From the IMG/VR virus record IMGVR_UViG_3300044970_002554, positions 1 to 29,849 of that record: a stretch of 29,849 nucleotides of DNA. One strand, written 5' to 3'. The notes below the pieces were generated by a model. The model saw only the letters and a program-made list of their open reading frames with translations. It searched no databases and was not told the DNA's origin. Positions 20,417-28,376 of this stretch are shown here, piece by piece. Within the stretch, counting starts at the first letter, position 1, and the number at the start of each line of letters is the position of its first letter. Position numbers and translations under genes: made by a program. This stretch comes from a virus.

Positions 20417-21155
20417 ATTGGTTATTTTTGATCTCGATGGAGTTTTGATAGATTCACGTGAACTTCATTATGACGCCCTCAACGATGCACTAAGGAAAGT
20501 CGGTGAAGAATTCGTAATCACACGTGAGGAACATCTCAGTAAATACGATGGTCTGAATACGACCAAAAAACTCAAAATGTTAACCGAACAAAAGGGTCTA
20601 CCTGTATCGGTATATGACCAAGTGTGGAAAGATAAACAAGACGCAACATTTAATCTTGTTCGTGGCTTCTGCAAAGAATATTTGCTACAGACTATCTTCC
20701 GCCAGATTAAAGCACGTGGTTATAAAATTGCTGTTGCATCAAATTCGATTCGTGAGACTGTAAAATTATCTCTACTAAGTATTGGTGTGATGGACGAAGT
20801 TGATTATTTTGTCAGTAATGAGGATGTGTCACGCACAAAACCATATCCTGAAATGTATTGGAAATGTATGACTGCACTGAATGCACTTCCTAAAAATACA
20901 ATTATTGTGGAAGATAGTCACATTGGACGCCAAGGCGCATTGGACTCTGGAGCACACCTGCTTGCGGTTGAAAATGCAAAAGAAGTTAACTCTGAATATA
21001 TGATGCAAAGGATTTATGACCTTATGAATACGATTGAAGGTACAAGCAAAAAGTCTCTACCATGGAGAGACAAAACTGAATGTTTTGATTCCGATGGCTG
21101 GCGCTGGTTCACGTTTCGCACAAGCTGGTTACACTTTCCCAAAACCACTCATTGA
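20409..21155 (+). CDS. HAD-superfamily phosphatase, beta-phosphoglucomutase-like
   Basis: A 248-residue HAD hydrolase with all four motifs: I VIFDLDGVLIDS (nucleophile Asp8 and acid/base Asp10), II VASNS, III TKPYPEMYW with the lysine, and IV IVEDSHIG. The cap between motifs I and II is helical, as in beta-phosphoglucomutase and related sugar phosphatases. It may remove or move a phosphate on a sugar before activation by the nucleotidyltransferase next to it. The last 27 residues are encoded in DNA shared with the start of that gene; the core fold ends before them. Confidence 0.85.
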   Translation: MSKLVIFDLDGVLIDSRELHYDALNDALRKVGEEFVITREEHLSKYDGLNTTKKLKMLTEQKGLPVSVYDQVWKDKQDATFNLVRGFCKEYLLQTIFRQIKARGYKIAVASNSIRETVKLSLLSIGVMDEVDYFVSNEDVSRTKPYPEMYWKCMTALNALPKNTIIVEDSHIGRQGALDSGAHLLAVENAKEVNSEYMMQRIYDLMNTIEGTSKKSLPWRDKTECFDSDGWRWFTFRTSWLHFPKTTH

Positions 21156-21789
21156 AGTCCGTGGTAAGCCGATGATTCAAGTTGTGGTTGAGAACTTGAA
21201 CATCGAAGCAAACTATATTTTCTTGGTCCAAAAGGATCATTATGAAACATATAATTTGAAGTACCTGTTGAATCTAATTGCACCTGGTTGCAAGATTGTG
21301 CAAGTTGATGGTATCACGGAAGGTGCCGCCTGTACGACTTTGCTTGCTAAAGAACACATCGACAATGATGCACCTTTGGTTATGGCAAACTCAGACCAAT
21401 TCGTTGAATGGAACTCAAATGAATGTATGTATGCATTCTCAGCGGATTCTATCGATGGTGGTATTCTAACATTCAAAGCAACACATCCAAAATGGTCCTA
21501 CGCAAAACTTGATGAAAATGGTTTTGTATCCGAAGTTGCAGAGAAGAAAGTTATTTCAGATGAAGCTACAGTTGGTATCTACTACTGGCGTCACGGTTCA
21601 GACTATGTTAAGTATGCTGAACAAATGATTTCTAAGAACATTCGAACCAACGGTGAATTCTATACTTGCCCCGTGTTCAATGAGGCAATCGGTGATGATA
21701 AAAAGATTCGTGTTAAAAATATTGAGAAGATGTGGGGTATCGGTACACCTGAAGACCTGAATTACTTCTTGGACAATCACAAGGAGTAA
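21076..21789 (+). CDS. Sugar nucleotidyltransferase (NTP_transferase family)
   Basis: A 237-residue enzyme that activates a sugar-1-phosphate with an NTP. The glycine-rich signature LIPMAGAGSRFAQAGYTFPKP near the start, the IEVRGKPMIQVVVENL segment and the DQFVEW metal site (about 120) are clear. No ATG gives the expected N-terminus. The family start MNVLIPMAG maps to a CTG at 21076, preceded at 7 bases by GGAGAG; TTG at 21034 is a longer option. I prefer CTG. It overlaps the HAD gene by 80 bases. The pairing of phosphatase and nucleotidyltransferase suggests one activated sugar pathway. Confidence 0.83.
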   Translation: MNVLIPMAGAGSRFAQAGYTFPKPLIEVRGKPMIQVVVENLNIEANYIFLVQKDHYETYNLKYLLNLIAPGCKIVQVDGITEGAACTTLLAKEHIDNDAPLVMANSDQFVEWNSNECMYAFSADSIDGGILTFKATHPKWSYAKLDENGFVSEVAEKKVISDEATVGIYYWRHGSDYVKYAEQMISKNIRTNGEFYTCPVFNEAIGDDKKIRVKNIEKMWGIGTPEDLNYFLDNHKE

Positions 21790-21791
21790 AA

Positions 21792-22403
21792 ATGATTTTA
21801 TTTGACGTTGGTGCCCACCACGGTCAAGACTCTCTTAATGTGACACAGCATAATCCAAATGTTATTTGTTATGCGTTTGAACCTACACCTGAACTTGCTA
21901 GACTGCTACGTATTGCGGCAGAAGCGAGAAACATGAAAGACCGTTATCATGTTTACGAACAAGCTATCTCCGATTTTGATGGTGAAGCAGATTTCCATAT
22001 GGTTGAAGGTGACACTGGTTCAGCATCACTTAATGATTTTTCAGACAATTTATCCGAAACATGGCCGGGTCGCACAGACTTTGTTGTACGTGAATCCAAA
22101 AAGGTGAACGTATATCGTCTTGATACTTGGTTGACAATCTTTGCACCTGAAATTACACAGATAGACCACTTACACATTGATGCACAAGGCTGTGATTTAG
22201 CGGTACTCAAAGGCCTTGGTGAAAAAATATCGATGGTGCAATCTGGTGTTGTTGAAGTTCCACAAGAGGACAACCTGAGACTTTATAAAGGTCAACACAC
22301 CAAACAGGAAGCACTTGACTTTTTGGAACAGAATGGATTTGTGATTGATAAAGTTACATCACAAGAGAATGAAGATAATTTATATTTCGTGAGGAAAACA
22401 TGA
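21792..22403 (+). CDS. FkbM-family SAM-dependent methyltransferase
   Basis: A 203-residue methyltransferase of the FkbM type. The SAM-binding motif MILFDVGAHHGQDSL is at the very start, then CYAFEPTPELARLLR with the acidic ribose-binding residue, SDFDGEADFHMVEG, and the FkbM region LDTWL...IDHLHIDAQGCDLAVLKGL near 113-140. Members O-methylate sugars or polyketides; here O-methylation of a surface or virion sugar is plausible. AAGGAG precedes the start. It lacks the longer N-terminus of many members. ATGA overlap with the next gene. Confidence 0.87.
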   Translation: MILFDVGAHHGQDSLNVTQHNPNVICYAFEPTPELARLLRIAAEARNMKDRYHVYEQAISDFDGEADFHMVEGDTGSASLNDFSDNLSETWPGRTDFVVRESKKVNVYRLDTWLTIFAPEITQIDHLHIDAQGCDLAVLKGLGEKISMVQSGVVEVPQEDNLRLYKGQHTKQEALDFLEQNGFVIDKVTSQENEDNLYFVRKT

Positions 22404-23113
22404 ACGTAGCAGTAGTATTGACAGGACACATGCGTTGTTGGGAACAAGTTTATCCCAATTTTAAAGAGCATATCGTTGACAGATATAATCCAGATATTTT
22501 TATCCACACGTGGGGTGATGAAGCATATTGGGATCCACATAGCGAAGCCGGAATTGTTGATAATGCACCAATGATTGATAATGAAGCAATCATTGAAACA
22601 TACAAACCCATCGATTTTGTTGTTGAAGATTATGACGATTACAAAGAAGACTTTTCTAAACGTGCAGAATTTTATACAAACTTCTATCATGTACCCAAGA
22701 ACATTGTTTCCATGTTGTATAAACTTGGCTCCGGCATGTTAATGCTTGAAGATCATATGTTTAAAACTGGCAAGCAATATGATTTGGTCATTCGTATGCG
22801 TCCAGATTTAACTTTCAATGAACCTTTGCCAGATTTCAATCCACAAAAATTCTATACACTTGGCTATAGAAATCATATGGGTCAAGGAACTTCTGACATG
22901 ATTCAGGTTGGTAACTTCTTCTCGATGTGTCTATTCTCCAAGGTATTACATTTCTTACCGCAAGTTTATCGTGAAACCGGTCTTTTATGTCCACATGTTA
23001 TATCTGAACAATTCATCCGCAGACTTGGATTGCCATGGGAAGAATTTATGATTAACAAGACCATCATGCATACACCACTAGGTGAATATAAACACAAGAG
23101 TCTATATCAATGA
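22400..23113 (+). CDS. Glycosyltransferase-like protein (paralogue of 23537-24262)
   Basis: A 237-residue protein with the pattern VAVVLTGHMRCWEQVYPNF, DIFIHTWGDEAYW, and YDLVIRMRPDLTFNEPL, the last with a possible metal-binding RPDL site. The same three blocks occur in the protein at 23537-24262 (LCLSGQARG, DVFCHTWKPP, YDFVIRSRFDLAL). Such proteins are common in phage and capsule gene clusters and are thought to be glycosyltransferases; the sugar is unknown. GAGGAA precedes the start. Confidence 0.65.
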   Translation: MNVAVVLTGHMRCWEQVYPNFKEHIVDRYNPDIFIHTWGDEAYWDPHSEAGIVDNAPMIDNEAIIETYKPIDFVVEDYDDYKEDFSKRAEFYTNFYHVPKNIVSMLYKLGSGMLMLEDHMFKTGKQYDLVIRMRPDLTFNEPLPDFNPQKFYTLGYRNHMGQGTSDMIQVGNFFSMCLFSKVLHFLPQVYRETGLLCPHVISEQFIRRLGLPWEEFMINKTIMHTPLGEYKHKSLYQ

Positions 23114-23589
23114 AAATGATTGCACATCGTGGACTCTTTCAGGGTCCAGATAAAGGAAAAGAAAATCGTCCTAGTCAAATCCTATTAGCGTTGGAAAAAG
23201 GATATGACTGTGAGATTGATCTTTGGTGGATAAAAGACCAGTGGTGGCTAGGGCATGATGAGCCACAATATATGATTGGAGAAGAATTTATCGGTAAGCA
23301 AGGCCTTTGGCTACACTGCAAAAACTTAGATGCACTGCATGAATTAATCGATAGACCATTCAAATATGTTTATTTTTGGCACCAGGAAGACGATTTCACA
23401 TTAACATCAAATGATGTAATTTGGACGTATCCCGGAAAAAAATTAACAAGCAAATCAGTTGCTGTCATGCCTGAAAGGTGTCCTTCCTATTGGGAATATA
23501 TAAAGGACCAAAATCTTATTGGAGTCTGTACTGATTATGTTGAAAAATTCATCTCCGAAACTAGCACTGTGTCTCTCGGGACAGGCTAG
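23110..23589 (+). CDS. GDPD-like (glycerophosphodiester phosphodiesterase) protein, short
   Basis: A 159-residue TIM-barrel-type phosphodiesterase. The family motifs are MIAHRGLFQG with catalytic HR near 5-6, ENRPSQILLALEKGYDCEIDLW (Glu and Asp metal ligands) and WLGHDEPQY with the second catalytic histidine. Full GDPD enzymes have about 240-300 residues, so this is a minimal version close to those in other phages. It may cut glycerophosphodiesters or a sugar-phosphate diester linkage on the surface. It ends overlapping the next gene by 53 bases. Confidence 0.78.
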   Translation: MKMIAHRGLFQGPDKGKENRPSQILLALEKGYDCEIDLWWIKDQWWLGHDEPQYMIGEEFIGKQGLWLHCKNLDALHELIDRPFKYVYFWHQEDDFTLTSNDVIWTYPGKKLTSKSVAVMPERCPSYWEYIKDQNLIGVCTDYVEKFISETSTVSLGTG

Positions 23590-24262
23590 AGGTCTATTTC
23601 AAGCAAAAAACTACATTAAGAGAAATCTCTTAGATATTTACGATGTAGACGTTTTTTGCCACACTTGGAAACCACCCGGTGGTATAACACAAATGAAGAT
23701 GTATGAGGACATAAATTTCCTCTACGATCCAATATATTTGGCATACGATATGCCATTACCGGCAACAACAAACTCCGACATGTTTGTTCCGAATGCTTCA
23801 CATCCAGCTAATTTCTGTACGTCAATGTTTTATTCAATTTATAAAGCAAACGACCTCAGGATTCGCCATCAAGTTCTGAATGATGTAAAATATGATTTTG
23901 TTATTAGGAGCAGGTTTGATCTAGCACTCAACAAAGTTATAGATTTTTCTTCTCTCGAAAAGGGTAAAGTGTATATATCGAAAGATACTGATGGACCTAA
24001 TCCATTATTGAATGACCAATTTGCAATTGCCGATCCAGATACAATGAATGTGTATGCTTCAACATATTTAAATTTGAGGCGTCTCGGTGTTCCTCTTTGT
24101 GGCCACGAAATGCTACATGAGCAACTAACCAGAAATTCCATTCCAGTTGAACGTATTGATATCGATCATCCATTTACGGATGGCAAATTTAATATTGGAA
24201 AGCATTCCTTGATTAGAGAAGATATGGACAAATGGGTGGATATTAAGATTTGGGGTTACTAA
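23537..24262 (+). CDS. Glycosyltransferase-like protein (paralogue of 22400-23113)
   Basis: A 241-residue protein. ATG 23537 gives the family-like N-terminus MLKNSSPKLALCLSGQARG; a TTG at 23519 is a longer option. Conserved blocks match the upstream paralogue: LCLSGQARG, VDVFCHTWKPPG and YDFVIRSRFDLAL, then LLNDQFAIADPDTMNVYA. It closes the modification cassette. The FDL/RFD site could bind metal and nucleotide sugar, but the enzyme activity is inferred. Confidence 0.65.
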   Translation: MLKNSSPKLALCLSGQARGLFQAKNYIKRNLLDIYDVDVFCHTWKPPGGITQMKMYEDINFLYDPIYLAYDMPLPATTNSDMFVPNASHPANFCTSMFYSIYKANDLRIRHQVLNDVKYDFVIRSRFDLALNKVIDFSSLEKGKVYISKDTDGPNPLLNDQFAIADPDTMNVYASTYLNLRRLGVPLCGHEMLHEQLTRNSIPVERIDIDHPFTDGKFNIGKHSLIREDMDKWVDIKIWGY

Positions 24263-24265
24263 ATA
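24259..24265 (+). promoter_or_regulatory. Late-promoter-like box CTAAATA
   Basis: CTAAATA overlaps the stop codon of the upstream gene and lies 34-40 bases ahead of ATG 24300. It is the only non-overlapping gap in this part of the cassette, so a new late transcript for the following block of genes is reasonable. Confidence 0.45.
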
Positions 24266-24299
24266 ATACATAGTCACAGTGTACTAGACCGAGGATTTA

Positions 24300-25496
24300 A
24301 TGTTACCGTTTTCCCGATTTTTAACAGAGCAAGAAGACCCTGAAGAAGGTGCGAGCCGTCAGATTAAACATCTCACGCACGTGGAAGACCGCCCGCTTCA
24401 AAACGGAGAGAAGGGTGCTAAACATGCTATTGCTTCACTTACAACTGCCGCACAACACATACAGCAAGGTAAAAAGTCATCCGAGTTGACAACAAAATAT
24501 GATGGTTCTCCTGCCATTGTTTATGGACACCACCCAGAAAACGGCAAGTTTTTTGTAGCATCAAAATCAGCTTTCAATAAGACTCCAAAGATTAATTACA
24601 CTCCTGCTGATATTGAAAAGAACCATGGACACGCACCTGGATTGGTGAAGAAGCTGAAGGATGCACTTCAGCATTTACCTAAAGTTGCACCAGAAAAAGG
24701 TGTATATCAGGGTGACATGATGTTCTCGCACGAAGATAAAACACCAGCAAAAGGTGGTGGAACATCTTTTCACCCAAACCCATCAGGATTAACATATACA
24801 GCACATGGCACACATGAAAATGCTGTTAAGAAGGCCAAAATTGGTGTTGTAACACATCTTTCTTATTCAGGTAAAGATGCTGGCAGTTTGAATGCGTCAC
24901 ATGAAGTTGACCACGAAAATTTCAAACAACACCCTGACGTTTTCTCAGTTGATCCTAGAATGGATACTTCCAAAGTTCACTTTGGTCCTAAAGACAGAGC
25001 AGAATTCAACAAACATATTGCGGCCGCACAAGCTGTACATGATACGCATGGTGATGACATGTATGCTGGCACCAAAACTCACCATGGTGTTGGTGGCCAC
25101 TTAGAAACTTATATGAATCATACCGTTCGTACAGGCGAAGCACCAAACCACCAGAACTTCTCGAATTGGTTGGAAACTAAGAAAAACAAAGAAATAGACA
25201 AGTTGAAGGTCGAAAAGAACCGAACCGCCAAACAGTCTGAACTGAAAGATGAATTGGGTAAAGTTGACCGAAACCGAAAACACTACAATAATTTGTTTAA
25301 AATGCACCAGCATTTGCAGAAAGCAAAAAACGTGCTAATTAATGTAATGAATCAACATCAGGAATTCCAACATGAACATGGTGGTGAAGCGGCAAATCCA
25401 GAAGGTTACGTCTTCCACCACGGAAAAGAATCAGATAAATTTGTTAATCGTGCAGAATTTTCCCGCAGAAACTTTGCAGGAATCAGAAACATATGA
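24300..25496 (+). CDS. Ligase-like covalent nucleotidyltransferase candidate
   Basis: A 398-residue protein of a family common in T4-like marine phages (DUF6267-like). Its motifs fit the covalent nucleotidyltransferase fold of RNA/DNA ligases. Motif I TTKYDGSPAIVYG has Lys66 as the likely AMP-accepting lysine in KxDG. A motif III-like stretch is GVYQGDMMFS, and a motif IV/V-like C-terminus is NPEGYVFHH...SDKFVNR (Glu368, Lys380). A Lys/Glu-rich helix lies between, near 290-350. The N-terminus LPFSRFLTE is like a T4 capsid-targeting leader. Whether it seals nucleic acid is unknown. GAGG precedes the start; ATGA overlap with the next gene. Confidence 0.6.
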   Translation: MLPFSRFLTEQEDPEEGASRQIKHLTHVEDRPLQNGEKGAKHAIASLTTAAQHIQQGKKSSELTTKYDGSPAIVYGHHPENGKFFVASKSAFNKTPKINYTPADIEKNHGHAPGLVKKLKDALQHLPKVAPEKGVYQGDMMFSHEDKTPAKGGGTSFHPNPSGLTYTAHGTHENAVKKAKIGVVTHLSYSGKDAGSLNASHEVDHENFKQHPDVFSVDPRMDTSKVHFGPKDRAEFNKHIAAAQAVHDTHGDDMYAGTKTHHGVGGHLETYMNHTVRTGEAPNHQNFSNWLETKKNKEIDKLKVEKNRTAKQSELKDELGKVDRNRKHYNNLFKMHQHLQKAKNVLINVMNQHQEFQHEHGGEAANPEGYVFHHGKESDKFVNRAEFSRRNFAGIRNI

Positions 25497-27406
25497 AAAA
25501 GTTTTTACAAAAAATAGAAGAAGACATGCAAACAAACAAGCCTGTTGTTATGGCTTTTGGACGTATGAATCCACCAACTATTGGTCACGAAAAGTTGGTC
25601 AACCGTGTTCAAGATATTGCACGTGATTATAATGCACCACATCACATTATCATTTCACATTCTGTGGATGCTAAGAAGAATCCATTAGACATTAAACGTA
25701 AATTGATACACGCAAAACGTTTCTTTCCTGGTGCTAACATCGAATCTTCCAGCAAAGAAATGCCAACGTTCTTGCAACATGCGGCTAGACTACACGCTAT
25801 GGGTCACGATCATTTGATTATGGTTGCAGGATCAGACCGTATTCCAGAATATGAAAAGAAACTTCATCAGTACAATGGTGAGGGTCCAGGTAAACTATAC
25901 AATTTTAAAAAGATTGAGGTAAAGTCTGCTGGCCACCGTGACCCCGATGCAGAGGGTGCTGAAGGTATGTCAGCATCCAAGATGCGTGAACATGCAAACA
26001 GTGGTGATTTTGCTTCTTTCCGTCAGGGTGTTCCGGCACATGTGCCGGAGAAACACGCCAAAGAATTGTTCCGTGATGTTCGCAAAGGTATGGGTATACA
26101 CGAAAGCGTGAACCATGGAATGTTCAAAGCTATTTTTATTTCTGGTGGTCCAGGTTCAGGTAAAGATATCGTTATACGTGAAGCTATTGCTGAACAAAAT
26201 GCAGTTGAAATTACTTCAACCACTGCAATATCAATTTTGAACGACAAACATAAACTCTATGAATTTTCACGTGACACCCGCCGTGAAGCAATACGCCAAC
26301 GTCAACCCTTAATTATTACAGGCACAACAAACGAACAATACAACATTATTGCCATTCGTGAAGAACTTGAAGAACTTGGTTACGAAACTATGATGGTTTT
26401 TGTTAACACTTCAAATGAATCATCTAGAAAGCGTAACGAGGGCCACGAAAGAATGATGGCTGAATCTGTTCGCCAACAAAGATGGGAAGTAACACAACTT
26501 GTTGCAGAGAAATTCAATCAGGAATTCAAGAAGTATTTGGAGTTTGATAACTCTATTGACCTGAATGAAGCAAACGAAATTGAAACGTCAGAGAAAGAGG
26601 AAGACATTTCTATCATATATGAAATGACTAACTGGTTTTTTGACACCCCTGTTGAGAATGAAATCGCCGAATCTTGGATGACGAGGCACAAAAAACATAA
26701 CATCAATAAGATGTTTGAAAACTTTATAACAAAACCTACATTAGAAAAGGGATACAAAAAATATGTTTCAGAAACTAAAACAAATAGCAAAGCTATTCTT
26801 GCCGAAGGACCAAGTTGCACCTGTGGAGACAAAACCACATCCACTGGACGGTCCAACCAGAAAGGCGATTCTTACAAACGCTACAGACTTGCCGACAACA
26901 TCTGTCCAAGTTGCGAACTTGTCAGAAGACAGGGTAAGCCAGACGACATTAAAGACGGAGGAATTACCTCAAACTCAGGTTACACCTTCAGAACCTACGA
27001 AAGCAGTAGCCCAACCATCACCACCAAAGGTCCAGAAAGAGAAACCCGTTTCCAACAAGACAACGACAAACAAAAATCCAAGAGGCAGAAAACCTCAAAC
27101 GCCGAAAGCGGGAAAGTAATCAAAACTTCTGGTGTAACTCCTGAGTATGATACACGTGGTTCCGGTACAGTTTATCCGATGGCTGGTCTTGGTCAAGTGA
27201 CATATAGAGAACAGACTGAACATAAATATGATAGTACCGCAGAGGTGACACGCAAATCTTTCAATAAGTTTAGAAAAGAATCAATTGATTCTCCTAGCAC
27301 AGAAATGGGAGTCACCGGTGGCTATCATGGTCCATCGAATAAAGAACCAATGGATACTTTGAATAAGATACCCGTTAATCCTCCAACAAAGAAGAAAAAG
27401 AAATGA
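25493..27406 (+). CDS. Two-domain protein: HIGH-type nucleotidyltransferase plus P-loop kinase
   Basis: A 637-residue protein. Domain 1 (about 15-185) is an NMNAT/cytidylyltransferase-like fold with FGRMNPPTIGHEKLV (HxGH-type TIGH) and a C-terminal SASKMREHANSGD in the place of ISSTxxR. Domain 2 (about 210-360) is a P-loop kinase of the zeta-toxin/polynucleotide-kinase type with Walker A GGPGSGKD (218-225), DTRREAIRQRQPLIITGTT and a nucleotide-binding SSRKRNEGHERM. A long polar tail follows, with a Cys-rich segment near 441-475 that could bind zinc. Similar NMNAT-kinase fusions (NadR, NadM-like) make or repair NAD, so a role in NAD metabolism or in end-healing beside the ligase-like protein is possible. 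Confidence 0.72.
   Translation: MKKFLQKIEEDMQTNKPVVMAFGRMNPPTIGHEKLVNRVQDIARDYNAPHHIIISHSVDAKKNPLDIKRKLIHAKRFFPGANIESSSKEMPTFLQHAARLHAMGHDHLIMVAGSDRIPEYEKKLHQYNGEGPGKLYNFKKIEVKSAGHRDPDAEGAEGMSASKMREHANSGDFASFRQGVPAHVPEKHAKELFRDVRKGMGIHESVNHGMFKAIFISGGPGSGKDIVIREAIAEQNAVEITSTTAISILNDKHKLYEFSRDTRREAIRQRQPLIITGTTNEQYNIIAIREELEELGYETMMVFVNTSNESSRKRNEGHERMMAESVRQQRWEVTQLVAEKFNQEFKKYLEFDNSIDLNEANEIETSEKEEDISIIYEMTNWFFDTPVENEIAESWMTRHKKHNINKMFENFITKPTLEKGYKKYVSETKTNSKAILAEGPSCTCGDKTTSTGRSNQKGDSYKRYRLADNICPSCELVRRQGKPDDIKDGGITSNSGYTFRTYESSSPTITTKGPERETRFQQDNDKQKSKRQKTSNAESGKVIKTSGVTPEYDTRGSGTVYPMAGLGQVTYREQTEHKYDSTAEVTRKSFNKFRKESIDSPSTEMGVTGGYHGPSNKEPMDTLNKIPVNPPTKKKKK
26763..27119 (+). CDS. Possible overprinted gene inside the kinase tail
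   Basis: A second open frame of 118 codons lies in a different frame within the C-terminal tail of the 637-residue protein. It starts at ATG after an AAGGGA and encodes a Pro/Thr/Lys-rich protein ending RGRKPQTPKAGK. The DNA in this stretch is unusually rich in A and C, and the main frame there has many C-ending codons, unlike its neighbours. It may be a real basic, disordered protein, or only a by-product of base composition. Confidence 0.3.
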   Translation: MFQKLKQIAKLFLPKDQVAPVETKPHPLDGPTRKAILTNATDLPTTSVQVANLSEDRVSQTTLKTEELPQTQVTPSEPTKAVAQPSPPKVQKEKPVSNKTTTNKNPRGRKPQTPKAGK

Positions 27407-27696
27407 TAAGTTTCAAAAAATTTCTAGAAGAATCTGCCGCTTGGAAGCGCAAAGAAGGTAAAAACCCAGAAGGTGGTTTAAACCGCAAAGGTATTGCTTC
27501 TTATCGCCGTGAAAATCCAGGTTCAAAATTATCGATGGCTGTTACTACACCACCTTCCAAATTAAAACCTGGAAGCAAAGCGGCCAATAGAAGAAAATCA
27601 TTCTGTGCTAGAATGGGTGGAATGCCAGGTCCAATGAAGGACGAAAAAGGTAGACCAACTAGAAAAGCATTATCACTACGCAAATGGAACTGCTAA
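27403..27696 (+). CDS. Small basic conserved phage protein with leader-like N-terminus
   Basis: A 97-residue very basic protein with a strongly conserved look: KRKEGKNPEGGLNRKGIASYRRENPGSKL, then KSFCARMGGMPGPM and a KRPTRK-like end ALSLRKWNC. Many T4-like marine phages carry this small module, alone or as a domain of larger proteins. It begins MISFKKFLEESA, which resembles T4 capsid-targeting leaders. It probably binds nucleic acid. ATGA overlap with the upstream gene shows translational coupling. Confidence 0.68.
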   Translation: MISFKKFLEESAAWKRKEGKNPEGGLNRKGIASYRRENPGSKLSMAVTTPPSKLKPGSKAANRRKSFCARMGGMPGPMKDEKGRPTRKALSLRKWNC

Positions 27697-27713
27697 TTAT
27701 AACGGAGAAATAA

Positions 27714-28373
27714 ATGTTCACTAAAAACGTATTCACCCAAACCGATGTTGTTGCCGACCTCATCAAAGATATCAATGAAGCCGATTTTAAGGCTAAGATG
27801 GAAGCATTGAAGGGTAATCAACACAAGATTGATAAAAATAAAAATAATAAGATTGATGCTCACGACTTTAAAATTCTCCGTGGCGAAAAGAAAGTCAACG
27901 AAGAAGAACAAGTCGAAGAAGATACAAGTGTTAAAATTCCTACTTCCACCGGAACAAGAGTTTTAGGTCACCGCTACGGTAATGCCGCAAAGACTCATCG
28001 TGATTCTATGGCTGATCCTTTTGCAGTAGTCAAAGGTCCTAAACAAAAGGACATAGAAGACCTTGAAAAGAAAAAGGTCAAAAAAGAAGAAATTGATCCT
28101 AAAAAAATTACAACTGACACCCTCGCAGGTCAGGTCAAAGGTAAAACTTCTAATCCATTTGCACCAAAAAAAGTGATGATTGACGTTGCAGGTAACGTTA
28201 AAGAAGAAGTTGAACAAGTTGATGAACGTGAACTTTCTAAAGGTGAAACTGCCGAAAAAGAACGCATCGTTAAGGGCATGAAAAAATCTCTTGCAGGTTT
28301 CAAATCACGTTACGGTGACAAAGCAAAATCCGTAATGTATGCAACAGCAACAAAGGCCGCTAAAAAGGACTAA
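27714..28373 (+). CDS. Modular low-complexity protein with EF-hand-like loop
   Basis: A 219-residue charged protein. A 12-residue loop DKNKNNKIDAHD at 40-51 has Asp/Asn at the calcium positions 1, 3, 5, 9 and 12 with Ile at 8, as in EF-hand or dockerin loops. The middle is disordered and Lys/Glu-rich. The C-terminus GMKKSLAGFKSRYGDKAKSV is a basic helical module seen in marine T4-like phages. It contains the linker EEVEQVDERE, also present in the next protein. CGGAG lies before the start. Role unknown; virion-internal or scaffold-like is possible. Confidence 0.6.
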   Translation: MFTKNVFTQTDVVADLIKDINEADFKAKMEALKGNQHKIDKNKNNKIDAHDFKILRGEKKVNEEEQVEEDTSVKIPTSTGTRVLGHRYGNAAKTHRDSMADPFAVVKGPKQKDIEDLEKKKVKKEEIDPKKITTDTLAGQVKGKTSNPFAPKKVMIDVAGNVKEEVEQVDERELSKGETAEKERIVKGMKKSLAGFKSRYGDKAKSVMYATATKAAKKD

Positions 28374-28376
28374 GCA

